The notes under the pieces: model-generated
What the model was told of the DNA's origin: nothing
The model's database searches: none
The model's input: the letters and a program-made list of their open reading frames with translations, nothing else
Shown: one piece after another, positions 26,848 to 34,292 of the stretch
Layout: the number at the start of each line of letters is the position of its first letter
Position numbering within the stretch: position 1 is the first letter of the stretch
Made by a program: the position numbers and the translations under genes
NCBI GenBank assembly: GCA_016790765.1
Contig: JAEUMZ010000141.1
Coordinates: 1 to 34,910, forward strand
From: Betaproteobacteria bacterium
GTDB taxonomy: Bacteria; Pseudomonadota; Gammaproteobacteria; Burkholderiales; Usitatibacteraceae
Length of the DNA: 34,910 nucleotides
Direction: 5' to 3'

Positions 26848-27731
26848 GCGAGATCTTCGGCGTACCGGTCCAGGCGCTGATGGGCCAGCTCACCATCGGG
26901 CTGGTCAACGGCTGCTTCTACGCCCTGCTGTCGCTGGGCCTGGCGGTGATCTTCGGCATGCTCAACATCGTCAACTTCGCGCACGGCGCGTTGTACATGG
27001 TGGGCGCGTTCTTTTCCTGGATGCTGCTCAACTATGCGGGCGTCAACTATTGGTACTCGCTGATCCTGGCGCCGCTGGGCGTGGCGGCCATCGGCGTGGT
27101 CATCGAGCGCACCATGCTGAAGTGGCTCTACCAGCTCGACCACCTCTACGGCCTGTTGCTGACCTTCGGCCTGGCCCTGGTCACCGAGGGCGTGTTCCGC
27201 CACTATTACGGCTCGTCCGGCCAGCCTTACGACCTGCCGGAAGTCTTCCGCGGTCCCATCGACCTGGGCTTCATGATGCTGCCCAAATATCGTGCCTGGG
27301 TGGTGGTCGCGTCCCTCCTGGTGTGCTTTGCCACCTGGTACGTGATCGAGAAGACCAAGCTGGGCGCCTACCTGCGCGCCGGGACCGAGAATCCCAAGCT
27401 GGTACAGGCGTTCGGCATCAACGTGCCGCTGATGATCACGCTCACCTACGCCTTCGGCGTCGGGCTGGCCGGATTCGCCGGCGTCATGGCTGCGCCCGTG
27501 TACCTGGTGGCGCCCACCATGGGCTCCTCGATCATCATCGTCGTGTTCGCCGTGGTGGTGATCGGCGGCATGGGGTCCATCATGGGGTCCATCGTCACCG
27601 GACTGGGCCTCGGGCTGATCGAGGGCTTGACCAAGGTGTATTACCCGGAAGCGTCCACCACGGTGGTGTTCGTCATCATGGCCATCGTGCTGATGGTGCG
27701 GCCCGCCGGCTTGTTCGGCAAGGAGAAGTGA
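26844..27731 (+). CDS. livH: Branched-chain amino-acid-type ABC transporter permease LivH
   Basis: Inner-membrane permease of 295 residues with about eight hydrophobic segments, from LTIGLVNGCFYALLSLGLAV to a final helix VVFVIMAIVLMVRPAGLFG. The BPD_transp_2 family features are visible in GMLNIVNFAHGALYMVGAF near the N-terminus and in VVVIGGMGSIMGSIVTGLGLG, which precedes the C-terminal helix. The coupling region to the ATPases lies around YLRAGTENPKLVQAFGIN. ATG overlaps the upstream TGA, and livM follows after 5 bp. Confidence 0.94.
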   Translation: MSEIFGVPVQALMGQLTIGLVNGCFYALLSLGLAVIFGMLNIVNFAHGALYMVGAFFSWMLLNYAGVNYWYSLILAPLGVAAIGVVIERTMLKWLYQLDHLYGLLLTFGLALVTEGVFRHYYGSSGQPYDLPEVFRGPIDLGFMMLPKYRAWVVVASLLVCFATWYVIEKTKLGAYLRAGTENPKLVQAFGINVPLMITLTYAFGVGLAGFAGVMAAPVYLVAPTMGSSIIIVVFAVVVIGGMGSIMGSIVTGLGLGLIEGLTKVYYPEASTTVVFVIMAIVLMVRPAGLFGKEK

Positions 27732-27736
27732 GACGC

Positions 27737-28669
27737 ATGAACAAGACGACGATGTTCTATGGCGCGATGCTCGTGGTGGCGTTGGTGGCGCCGTTCGTGG
27801 GCTACCCGCTGTTCCTGATGAAGCTGTTGTGCTTCGCGCTGTTCGCCTGCGCGTTCAACCTGCTGATCGGCTTCACCGGGCTCCTTTCGTTCGGCCACGC
27901 GATGTTCTTCGGCTCGGCCGCCTACGCCTGCGCCCACGCGGCCAAGGTGTGGGGCTGGACGCCGGAAGTGGCGATCCTGTTCGGCACCGCCTGTTCCGCG
28001 GTCATCGGCGCCATCGTCGGCACGCTGGCGGTGCGGCGCCAGGGCATCTACTTCGCCATGATCACGCTGGCCTTGTCGCAGATGATCTACTTCTTCTGCG
28101 TGCAGGCGCCGTTCACCTATGCCGAGGACGGCATCCAGAGCGTGCCGCGCAACAAGCTCCTGGGATTGATCGACCTGAAAAGCGACCTGCACATGTACTT
28201 CTTCGTGCTGGCCATTTTCGTCGGCGGCTTTGCGCTGATCCACCGCATCATCCATTCGCCGTTCGGGCAGGTGCTGAAATCGATCCGCGAGAACGAGGCA
28301 CGCGCCCTGTCGCTGGGCTACGACGTGGACCGCTACAAACTGGTGGCCTTCATCCTCTCGGCCGGCCTGGCCGGCATGGCGGGCGCCACCAAGACATTGG
28401 CGCTGGGATTGGCGACGCTGACCGATGTCACCTGGCAGATGTCCGGCGAGGTCGTGTTGATGACGCTCCTGGGCGGCATGGGCACCATCGTCGGCCCGGT
28501 GGTGGGCGCGGGCGTGATCGTGGCGATGCAGAACTATCTCTCCGGTTTCGGCTCCTGGGTGACGATCATCATGGGCGCGACCTTCGTGGTGTGCGTTTTG
28601 GCGTTTCGCCGCGGCATCGTCGGCGAGTTCGAGTACCGGATCCTCAAGCGTCGCAACGGCGGACATTGA
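27737..28669 (+). CDS. livM: Branched-chain amino-acid-type ABC transporter permease LivM
   Basis: Second inner-membrane permease, 310 residues, with AGGAG 11 nt before the ATG. It has about eight to nine membrane segments and the family motifs FNLLIGFTGLLSFGHAMFFG, RRQGIYFAMITLALSQM and SIRENEARALSLGYDVDRYKL (the coupling helix region), plus LLGGMGTIVGPVVGAG. It pairs with LivH to form the channel. It is the last gene of the cluster and is followed by a copy of the dispersed palindromic element. Confidence 0.94.
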   Translation: MNKTTMFYGAMLVVALVAPFVGYPLFLMKLLCFALFACAFNLLIGFTGLLSFGHAMFFGSAAYACAHAAKVWGWTPEVAILFGTACSAVIGAIVGTLAVRRQGIYFAMITLALSQMIYFFCVQAPFTYAEDGIQSVPRNKLLGLIDLKSDLHMYFFVLAIFVGGFALIHRIIHSPFGQVLKSIRENEARALSLGYDVDRYKLVAFILSAGLAGMAGATKTLALGLATLTDVTWQMSGEVVLMTLLGGMGTIVGPVVGAGVIVAMQNYLSGFGSWVTIIMGATFVVCVLAFRRGIVGEFEYRILKRRNGGH

Positions 28670-28695
28670 GCCGGCATTCGGGCGGGCGTCGGGGG

Positions 28696-28763
28696 CAAAC
28701 CCCAGATCAGGCGCGCCGCACCGGGCAAAAGGCCATGGAACGCCGCACCAGTGCTTGGGTTTG
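28696..28763. repeat. Dispersed imperfect-palindrome element, copy 3
   Basis: A 68-bp element 26 bp downstream of the livM stop. Its terminal 7-mers are perfectly complementary (CAAACCC 28696-28702 / GGGTTTG 28757-28763). It contains the 16-mer CCAGTGCTTGGGTTTG shared with copy 2 and the TGGAAC-CCGCA-CAG arm shared with copy 1. Confidence 0.6.
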
Positions 28764-28811
28764 ACCTTCAACTGCCGCGCACCGGGTGCGGGAGCCCTGC
28801 GCGTGCTTCGC

Positions 28812-28817
28812 TATAAT
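28812..28817 (+). promoter_or_regulatory. Perfect TATAAT -10 upstream of etfB
   Basis: An exact -10 consensus lies 42 nt upstream of the etfB ATG, giving a leader of about 35 nt. The sequence 17 bp further upstream (CGGGAG) is not a -35. A short hairpin-forming CGCACCGGGTGCG (28778-28790) occupies that region and may be an operator. Confidence 0.5.
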
Positions 28818-28858
28818 CGGCGTTGGTTTCCGCACTCCACTCCGATTCAAATTCCCCC

Positions 28859-29608
28859 ATGAAAATCCTCGTTCCCGTCAAACGGGTGATCGACTACAAT
28901 GTCAAGGTCCGCGTCAAGGCCGACCAGACTGGTGTCGACCTCGCCAACGTCAAGATGTCCATGAACCCCTTCGACGAAATTTCCGTCGAGGAAGCGCTGA
29001 AGCTGAAGGAAGCCGGCGCCGCGACCGAGGTCGTCGCCGTGTCGATCGGCGTGACGCAGTGCCAGGAGACGCTGCGCACCGCGATGGCGATGGGCGCGGA
29101 CCGTGGGATCCTGGTCGAGTCGAGCGCCGACCTCCAGCCGCTGGCCGTGGCCAAGCTCCTGAAGGCGCTGTGCGACAAGGAAGCGCCGGGCTTGGTGATC
29201 CTCGGCAAGCAGGCCATCGACGACGACTCCAACCAGACCGGCCAGATGCTCGCCGCGTTGCTGGGCTGGCCGCAGGCCACGTTTGCCTCCAAGGTCACGC
29301 TGGCGGACGGCAATGCCAGCGTGGTGCGCGAGGTCGATGGCGGTCTGGAAACGGTGTCGGTGAAGCTGCCCGCCATCGTGACGACCGACCTGCGCCTCAA
29401 CACACCGCGTTACGCCACGCTGCCCAACATCATGAAGGCGAAGAAGAAGCCGCTCGATGTGGTCACGCCGGAATCGCTGGGCGTGGATGTGACGCCGCGC
29501 CTCACCACGCTCAAAGTCGTCGAGCCGCCCAAGCGCAAGGGCGGCGTGATGGTGCCGGATGTGGCGGCGCTGGTGGACAAGCTCAAGAACGAAGCGAAAG
29601 TTTTGTAA
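28859..29608 (+). CDS. etfB: Electron transfer flavoprotein beta subunit
   Basis: With EtfA it forms the soluble FAD/AMP heterodimer that passes electrons from acyl-CoA dehydrogenases to ETF-quinone oxidoreductase. The 249 residues from the ATG at 28859 are the usual length. Family features are [35 protein letters not shown], the AMP-binding-loop region [21 protein letters not shown], and [24 protein letters not shown], the conserved recognition-loop/ETF-beta signature. The nucleotides before the ATG are ATTCCCCC, with no Shine-Dalgarno sequence. An in-frame TTG at 28823 would add an unconserved extension. Confidence 0.97.
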   Translation: MKILVPVKRVIDYNVKVRVKADQTGVDLANVKMSMNPFDEISVEEALKLKEAGAATEVVAVSIGVTQCQETLRTAMAMGADRGILVESSADLQPLAVAKLLKALCDKEAPGLVILGKQAIDDDSNQTGQMLAALLGWPQATFASKVTLADGNASVVREVDGGLETVSVKLPAIVTTDLRLNTPRYATLPNIMKAKKKPLDVVTPESLGVDVTPRLTTLKVVEPPKRKGGVMVPDVAALVDKLKNEAKVL

Positions 29609-29650
29609 CGCAGCAGCATCGGCGCGTGGCGTCTGCGCGAAAAGCAAAGT

Positions 29651-29788
29651 GTCGTCCCGGACTTGTTCCGGGGCCCAAGTTCGCAAAGGTCAAATTGGGC
29701 CAATCCGTTGCACCGGATTGGCGTTCGTCAGGCGCGAAGCATGCTTCGCGAAACCCCTTCCTCACCCCCGGAACAAGTCCGGGGCGAC
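29651..29788. repeat. Compound palindromic (MITE/REP-like) element between etfB and etfA
   Basis: Two 23-bp inverted copies, 29651-29673 and 29766-29788, match at 22 of 23 positions. Each copy is itself a hairpin (CCCCGGA-ACAAG-TCCGGGG in the right copy). Between them lie a 9-bp stem hairpin (29699-29707 / 29714-29722, loop of 6) and a perfect 18-bp palindrome (29733-29750). No coding sequence is seen inside. The right and left units resemble intergenic repeats of the GTCCCGGACTTGTTCCGGG type that I believe are common in Proteobacteria. Confidence 0.75.
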
Positions 29789-29815
29789 AAGATTGAGAAT
29801 CACGCTGACGCCAAA

Positions 29816-29853
29816 CCCCAATCCCCAGTCCCCAATCCCAAGCCCCAAATCCC
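29816..29853. repeat. Heptamer-like C-tract array directly before etfA (G-quadruplex potential on minus strand)
   Basis: Six tracts of three or four C's are separated by 3-4 nt of A/T/G: 29816-29819, 29823-29826, 29830-29833, 29837-29839, 29843-29846 and 29851-29853. They end at the etfA ATG. The complementary strand therefore has six consecutive G-tracts with short loops, the classic quadruplex-forming pattern. No ribosome site is present. Confidence 0.7.
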
Positions 29854-30783
29854 ATGTCCATCCTCGTCATCGCCGATCACGACAACGCCCACCTGAAGCC
29901 GGGCGTGACCAACTCCATCACCGCCGCATCGAAATGCGGCGGCGACATCCACGTGCTGGTCGCGGGTAGCGGCTGCGGCGCGGCTGCGGCTGCAGTGGCA
30001 GCCGTCTCCGGCGTGGCCAAGGTGCTGGTGGCGGATGCGCCGCAGTACGCCGACGGCCTGGCCGAGAACCTCGCGCCGCTGGTGGTCGGCTTGGCGAAAG
30101 GGTACTCGCACGTGCTGGTGAGTGCCTCCGCGTTCGGCAAGAACCTGATGCCGCGCGTGGCGGCGCTGCTCGACGTGGCGCAGGTATCCGACATCGTCGC
30201 GGTGGAATCGGCCGACACCTTCGTGCGCCCCATTTACGCCGGCAACGCGTTCGCCACCGTGAAATCTTCCGACGCCATCAAGTGCATCACCGTGCGCGCC
30301 ACCGGCTTCGATGCCGCAGCGGGGGGTGGCAGTGCGGCCACCGAGAACATCGCCGCGGGTGCGGATGCGGGGCTGTCGAAAGTCACCGGCCGCGAGATGA
30401 CCAAGTCGGATCGCCCCCAGCTGGCCGCCGCCAAACGCATCGTCTCGGGCGGGCGCGGGCTGGGCGATGGCGACAAGTATCGTGCCGTGCTCGAACCCCT
30501 TGCCGACAAGCTCGGCGCTGCACTGGGCGCCTCGCGCGCCGCCGTCGATGCCGGCTTCGTCCCCAACGATTACCAGGTGGGGCAGACCGGCAAGATCGTC
30601 GCGCCCGAGCTCTACATCGCGGTCGGCATTTCCGGCGCCATCCAGCATTTGGCCGGGATGAAGGACAGCAAGGTCATCGTCGCCATCAACAAGGACCCCG
30701 AAGCGCCCATCTTTCAAGTGGCCGATTACGGATTGGTGGGCGATTTGTTCAATGTGGTGCCGGAGTTGACGGCCGCGTTGTAG
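29854..30783 (+). CDS. etfA: Electron transfer flavoprotein alpha subunit
   Basis: FAD-binding partner of EtfB; 309 residues, normal length. The N-terminal domain ([20 protein letters not shown]) matches the ETF alpha fold. The C-terminal FAD domain carries the family signature, with [40 protein letters not shown] and [12 protein letters not shown], then [20 protein letters not shown]. It is 245 bp downstream of etfB, an unusually long gap for this pair, which is filled by the palindromic element and the C-tract array. No Shine-Dalgarno sequence precedes the ATG. Confidence 0.97.
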   Translation: MSILVIADHDNAHLKPGVTNSITAASKCGGDIHVLVAGSGCGAAAAAVAAVSGVAKVLVADAPQYADGLAENLAPLVVGLAKGYSHVLVSASAFGKNLMPRVAALLDVAQVSDIVAVESADTFVRPIYAGNAFATVKSSDAIKCITVRATGFDAAAGGGSAATENIAAGADAGLSKVTGREMTKSDRPQLAAAKRIVSGGRGLGDGDKYRAVLEPLADKLGAALGASRAAVDAGFVPNDYQVGQTGKIVAPELYIAVGISGAIQHLAGMKDSKVIVAINKDPEAPIFQVADYGLVGDLFNVVPELTAAL

Positions 30784-30806
30784 TTCCACCATCCAAACAG
30801 CGTTTC

Positions 30807-30875
30807 AACACGGAGACCACTGAGACCACGGAGGAACGAGCAGTTTTTCTCCGAGGTCTCAGTGGTCTTCGTGTT
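30807..30875. repeat. Long inverted repeat between etfA and the acyl-CoA dehydrogenase gene
   Basis: The 27-nt arms at 30807-30833 and 30849-30875 are complementary at 25 of 27 positions and enclose a 15-nt loop with five T's. The arms are built from GAGACCAC / ACGGAG-like repeats. I recall similar CACGGAG-type intergenic repeats in many bacterial genomes. In RNA it would form a very stable hairpin between the two genes. Confidence 0.75.
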
Positions 30876-30907
30876 TCCAATCCCTCACTTTCAACATCAC
30901 CACGGCC

Positions 30908-32710
30908 ATGAGCACCTACACCCCGCCCCTGAAAGACATCAGCTTTCTTCTCAACGACGTCATCGGCCTCGACCGCGTGTCCGGCCTGCCCGGTTGCGAG
31001 GAGGTGAACGCTGAACTCGCAGCGCAGATCCTGGAGGAGGCGGGCAAGTTTGCCGCCGGCGTCCTGGCGCCGCTCAACCGGTCCGGTGACCTCGAGGGCG
31101 CCCAGTGGAAAGACGGGGTGGTCACCACGCCGAAAGGGTTCAAGGACGCCTACCGGCAATACGTCGAAGGCGGCTGGAGCGCACTGGCCGGGCCGGTCGA
31201 GTTCGGCGGCCAGGGATTGCCGCACGCGATCGCGATCCCGGTGTCCGAAATGCTCGGCTCGGCCAACATGGCGTTCAAGCTCTGCCCATTGCTCACCAAT
31301 GGGGCGGTCGATGCCTTGGCGACACATGCGACGCAGGACGTGAAGGACAAGTTCCTGCCCAGGATGGTTGCAGGCGAATGGACCGGCACCATGAACCTCA
31401 CCGAACCGCAGGCCGGTTCGGATCTTGCGCTGGTGCGTTCCAAGGCAACACCCCAGGCCGACGGCACCTACAAGATCAGTGGACAGAAGATTTTCATCAC
31501 CTACGGCGAACACGATTTCACCGACAACATCGTGCACCTGGTGCTGGCGCGCATCGACGGCGCGCCGGAGGGCGTGAAGGGCATCTCGTTGTTCGTGGTG
31601 CCGAAGTTCCATCTGAATGCCGATGGCACCCCCGGCGCGCGCAATGATGTGAAATGCGTGTCCATCGAACACAAGCTCGGTATCCACGGCAGCCCGACCT
31701 GCGTGATGGTCTACGGCGACAACGGTGGCGCCACCGGCTATCTGGTGGGCGAAGCGCATCGTGGCCTGGAATACATGTTCGTGATGATGAACGCCGCGCG
31801 CCTGGGCGTGGGGCTGGAAGGAGTGTCGATTTCCGAGCGCGCCTATCAGCACGCCTGCGTGTGGGCGCGCGAACGCCTGCAAGGCCGCCCCGTGGTGCCG
31901 ATGCCGGGCAACCCGAAGACGGTCGCCATCGTGCACCACCCGGACATCAAGCGCATGCTCTTGACCATGCGCGCCTACACCGAGGCCATGCGGGCCTTGA
32001 TCTATTGGACCGCAAGCTGCCTGGACGTGGCCGAGCGCGCCACCGATGAAAAAGACAAGCGCATGCATCAGGCGCTGGTCGACTTGATGATTCCCATCGT
32101 CAAGGGCTGGAGCACGGAAGCGGGCATCGACGTCACCTCGCTCGGCGTGCAGGTGCACGGCGGCATGGGCTTCATCGAGGAAACCGGTGCGGCGCAGTTC
32201 TACCGCGATTCGCGCATCTCCACCATTTACGAAGGCACCACCGGCATCCAGGCCAACGACCTGGTCGGCCGCAAGGTTGGGCGCGAGGCGGGGCAGACCA
32301 TGCTGGCGCTGCTGGTTGAAATGGAAAAGACCGCCGCGGCGCTGCATGCGTCGGGCGATGCGGGCCTGCGCGGTGTCGGCGCCGCGTTGACCAGCGGCCT
32401 GAAGGAACTGAAACGCGCCACGGAATGGATCGTGACCATGTGGAGCTCCACGCCGGGTGCAGTCATGGCGGGCGCCGTGCCGTATCTCAAGTTGGCCGGC
32501 ACCGTCTGCGGCGCGTGGATGATGGCGCGCTCGGCGGAGGTGGCGGCAAGGCAGTTGGCCGCCGGTGGCGGCGATGCGGATTTCCTCAGGGCCAAGCTCA
32601 TCACCGCGCGCTTCTACGCCACCCACATCCTGCCGCTGGCGACCAGCCTCGCCGACACCGTCACCGGCGGGGCGGAGGCAGTTTTGGCGATGGAAGAGGC
32701 GTATTTCTGA
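30908..32710 (+). CDS. Acyl-CoA dehydrogenase, long (about 600-residue) type
   Basis: FAD enzyme that introduces the alpha-beta double bond into an acyl-CoA and hands the electrons to ETF, encoded just upstream. The 600 residues exceed the 380-400 of classical enzymes because of an N-terminal extension and a C-terminal helical domain (about 460-600), as in the DmdC/PA0508-like subgroup. Visible features are MNLTEPQAGSDLALVRSKAT (FAD/substrate loop), KIFITYGEHD, LGVQVHGGMGFIEETGAAQFYRDSR, and the catalytic base E442 in IYEGTTGIQANDLVGRK. Substrate chain length is not readable from the sequence; 3-methylthiopropionyl-CoA or medium/long-chain acyl-CoAs are options. No ribosome site is seen before the ATG (CACGGCC). 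Confidence 0.93.
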   Translation: MSTYTPPLKDISFLLNDVIGLDRVSGLPGCEEVNAELAAQILEEAGKFAAGVLAPLNRSGDLEGAQWKDGVVTTPKGFKDAYRQYVEGGWSALAGPVEFGGQGLPHAIAIPVSEMLGSANMAFKLCPLLTNGAVDALATHATQDVKDKFLPRMVAGEWTGTMNLTEPQAGSDLALVRSKATPQADGTYKISGQKIFITYGEHDFTDNIVHLVLARIDGAPEGVKGISLFVVPKFHLNADGTPGARNDVKCVSIEHKLGIHGSPTCVMVYGDNGGATGYLVGEAHRGLEYMFVMMNAARLGVGLEGVSISERAYQHACVWARERLQGRPVVPMPGNPKTVAIVHHPDIKRMLLTMRAYTEAMRALIYWTASCLDVAERATDEKDKRMHQALVDLMIPIVKGWSTEAGIDVTSLGVQVHGGMGFIEETGAAQFYRDSRISTIYEGTTGIQANDLVGRKVGREAGQTMLALLVEMEKTAAALHASGDAGLRGVGAALTSGLKELKRATEWIVTMWSSTPGAVMAGAVPYLKLAGTVCGAWMMARSAEVAARQLAAGGGDADFLRAKLITARFYATHILPLATSLADTVTGGAEAVLAMEEAYF

Positions 32711-32734
32711 TTCCGTTTTCCGGAGCCATCTGAG

Positions 32735-33502
32735 TTGGGTGTGCAGCATCCAATGATTCAATGGCTCAAGACCAGTTTCGTGAATGTGTCCGGCGTTGTG
32801 GCCGCATTCTTGATATGTTGGTCTGTGTTCAGTGTATTTGACCCGAACACCGCGCGCGCAGGAGTTCTTTCCGCGTGTGTTGCGCTTGGCACTCTCGCCG
32901 CCGGACTCTTCATGTGGTCCTACGATAGTGACTATTTGGACACGCTGAAGCTCCTTTCACTGTTGACGGCGATTCTGTTGATTTTGGCCGCATTGATGGT
33001 CTGGGAACTTGCTGTGACTTACCACAAGGTGTGGAGCGCGGCTGGCGTCGCCGCCCACTTGAAATCAATCACCGGAAGCTGGAGACGGCTATTGGCGTTC
33101 CTGGTGTTTCTGATTTTTGTACCCTTCCTAACAGCTTCCGTAGTGCGCTCCACATTGATTGCAATCATGGTCAACGCATTTGCCGCGCGCAAGTTTGGAC
33201 TCGCGTCCAAGGAAGAAATTGCCGAACGGGAAGCGAGAAAATCCACGCCAGGCGTCTTCTTTGTCGGAAGCGAGTTTGGCGCAATCGTCATGCTTGCGCT
33301 GTTTTGGCCTGGCATTTGGGCGCTAATGCAAATCCACGACGGTCATCAAACCAAAGGCGCAGTTTCGATTCTTGTTTGGATTGGCTTGATTTCAGGACTG
33401 TTCACTTGGCTGCACCGGAAACAGTGGGTCTCATTGTGGGTGAGCGGATCCGCATTGGTCGCGACAATGTTGGCTGCCGGTTGGATCATTTGGTCCAGAT
33501 AG
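32735..33502 (+). CDS. Hypothetical polytopic membrane protein of atypical composition
   Basis: I do not recognise the family. The TTG at 32735 has GGAG 9 nt upstream and gives 255 residues; the ATG at 32753 (249 residues) has no ribosome site. About seven hydrophobic segments can be seen, for example VVAAFLICWSVFSVF, LLSLLTAILLILAALMVW, LLAFLVFLIFVPFLTASVV, FGAIVMLALFWPGIWALM and LVATMLAAGWIIW. A charged stretch between the fourth and fifth (KFGLASKEEIAEREARKS) is probably cytoplasmic. The gene is clearly AT-richer than its neighbours and uses codons such as TTG, ATT and TTT far more often, which suggests acquisition by transfer. It sits between the acyl-CoA dehydrogenase and an ABC exporter without an evident functional link. 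Confidence 0.7.
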   Translation: MGVQHPMIQWLKTSFVNVSGVVAAFLICWSVFSVFDPNTARAGVLSACVALGTLAAGLFMWSYDSDYLDTLKLLSLLTAILLILAALMVWELAVTYHKVWSAAGVAAHLKSITGSWRRLLAFLVFLIFVPFLTASVVRSTLIAIMVNAFAARKFGLASKEEIAEREARKSTPGVFFVGSEFGAIVMLALFWPGIWALMQIHDGHQTKGAVSILVWIGLISGLFTWLHRKQWVSLWVSGSALVATMLAAGWIIWSR

Positions 33503-33524
33503 CGATTGGTGGTCTTCTACATTG

Positions 33525-34292
33525 ATGGACATGCCCCCCGCCCTCACCATCCACCAACTCACCAAGCGCTTCGCCGGCAAGGCCGCCGTGGAGGCCTTGG
33601 ACCTCGAAGTCCCCGCCGGCGAATTCCACGCCCTGCTCGGCCCCAACGGTGCGGGCAAGACCACGACCCTGCGCATGGTGGCGGGGCTGCTCAAGCCCGA
33701 CCACGGCACGGCGCGCATCTTCGGCCACGACGTGGTTACCGACGGCACCGCGGCCAAGCGCATCACTGCCTTCCTGCCCGACGACCCGATGCTCTATGGC
33801 AAGTTGAACGCCATCGAGTACCTGGAGTTCGTGGCCGGACTGTGGGCGGTGGAATCCGGCGCGGCCGCAAAGCGCGCCGAGGACCTGCTCAAGTGGCTGG
33901 AGCTGTGGGACCACCGCGCCGAGTACGCCGAAGGCTTTTCGCGCGGCATGCGCCAGAAACTCGCGCTGGCCGGCGCACTGATCCACGAACCAAAGCTCAT
34001 GATCCTCGACGAGCCGCTCACCGGCCTCGATGCGCACGCGGCGCGCAGCGTCAAGGACATGCTGGTGGACTACGTGAGGCGCGGCAACACCGTGGTGCTC
34101 ACCACGCACATCCTGGAAATCGCCGAACGCCTGGCCGAGCGCATCTCCATCATCCAGAAGGGCCGCATCGTCGCGCAAGGCACGCTCGAAGAACTGCGCG
34201 CACTGGTGGCGCAGGGTGAGTTGGCGCCCAAAGGCGCAACGGGTGCGACCCTGGAGGACGTGTTCCTCAACCTGACCGAGCGCCACGCGTGA
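33525..34292 (+). CDS. ABC-2 type transporter, ATP-binding protein
   Basis: Cytosolic ATPase of an export-type ABC system. The ATG at 33525 gives 255 residues; an ATG at 33531 and a TTG at 33522 are alternatives, and none has a clear ribosome site. Motifs are Walker A (GPNGAGKTT), a Q-loop region (AFLPDDPMLYGKLNAIEYL), the exporter-type signature FSRGMRQKLALA, Walker B with D-loop (LMILDEPLTGLD) and the H-loop (LTTHILEIAERLAER). The sequence is of the NatA/CcmA-like class. Its stop overlaps the GTG of the permease gene. The transported substrate is unknown. Confidence 0.92.
   Translation: MDMPPALTIHQLTKRFAGKAAVEALDLEVPAGEFHALLGPNGAGKTTTLRMVAGLLKPDHGTARIFGHDVVTDGTAAKRITAFLPDDPMLYGKLNAIEYLEFVAGLWAVESGAAAKRAEDLLKWLELWDHRAEYAEGFSRGMRQKLALAGALIHEPKLMILDEPLTGLDAHAARSVKDMLVDYVRRGNTVVLTTHILEIAERLAERISIIQKGRIVAQGTLEELRALVAQGELAPKGATGATLEDVFLNLTERHA

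Noticed and set aside
29609..29853. Small protein-coding gene in the etfB-etfA gap
   Set aside because: The open frames here read through palindromes and the C-tract array, give low-complexity products and have no ribosome site.
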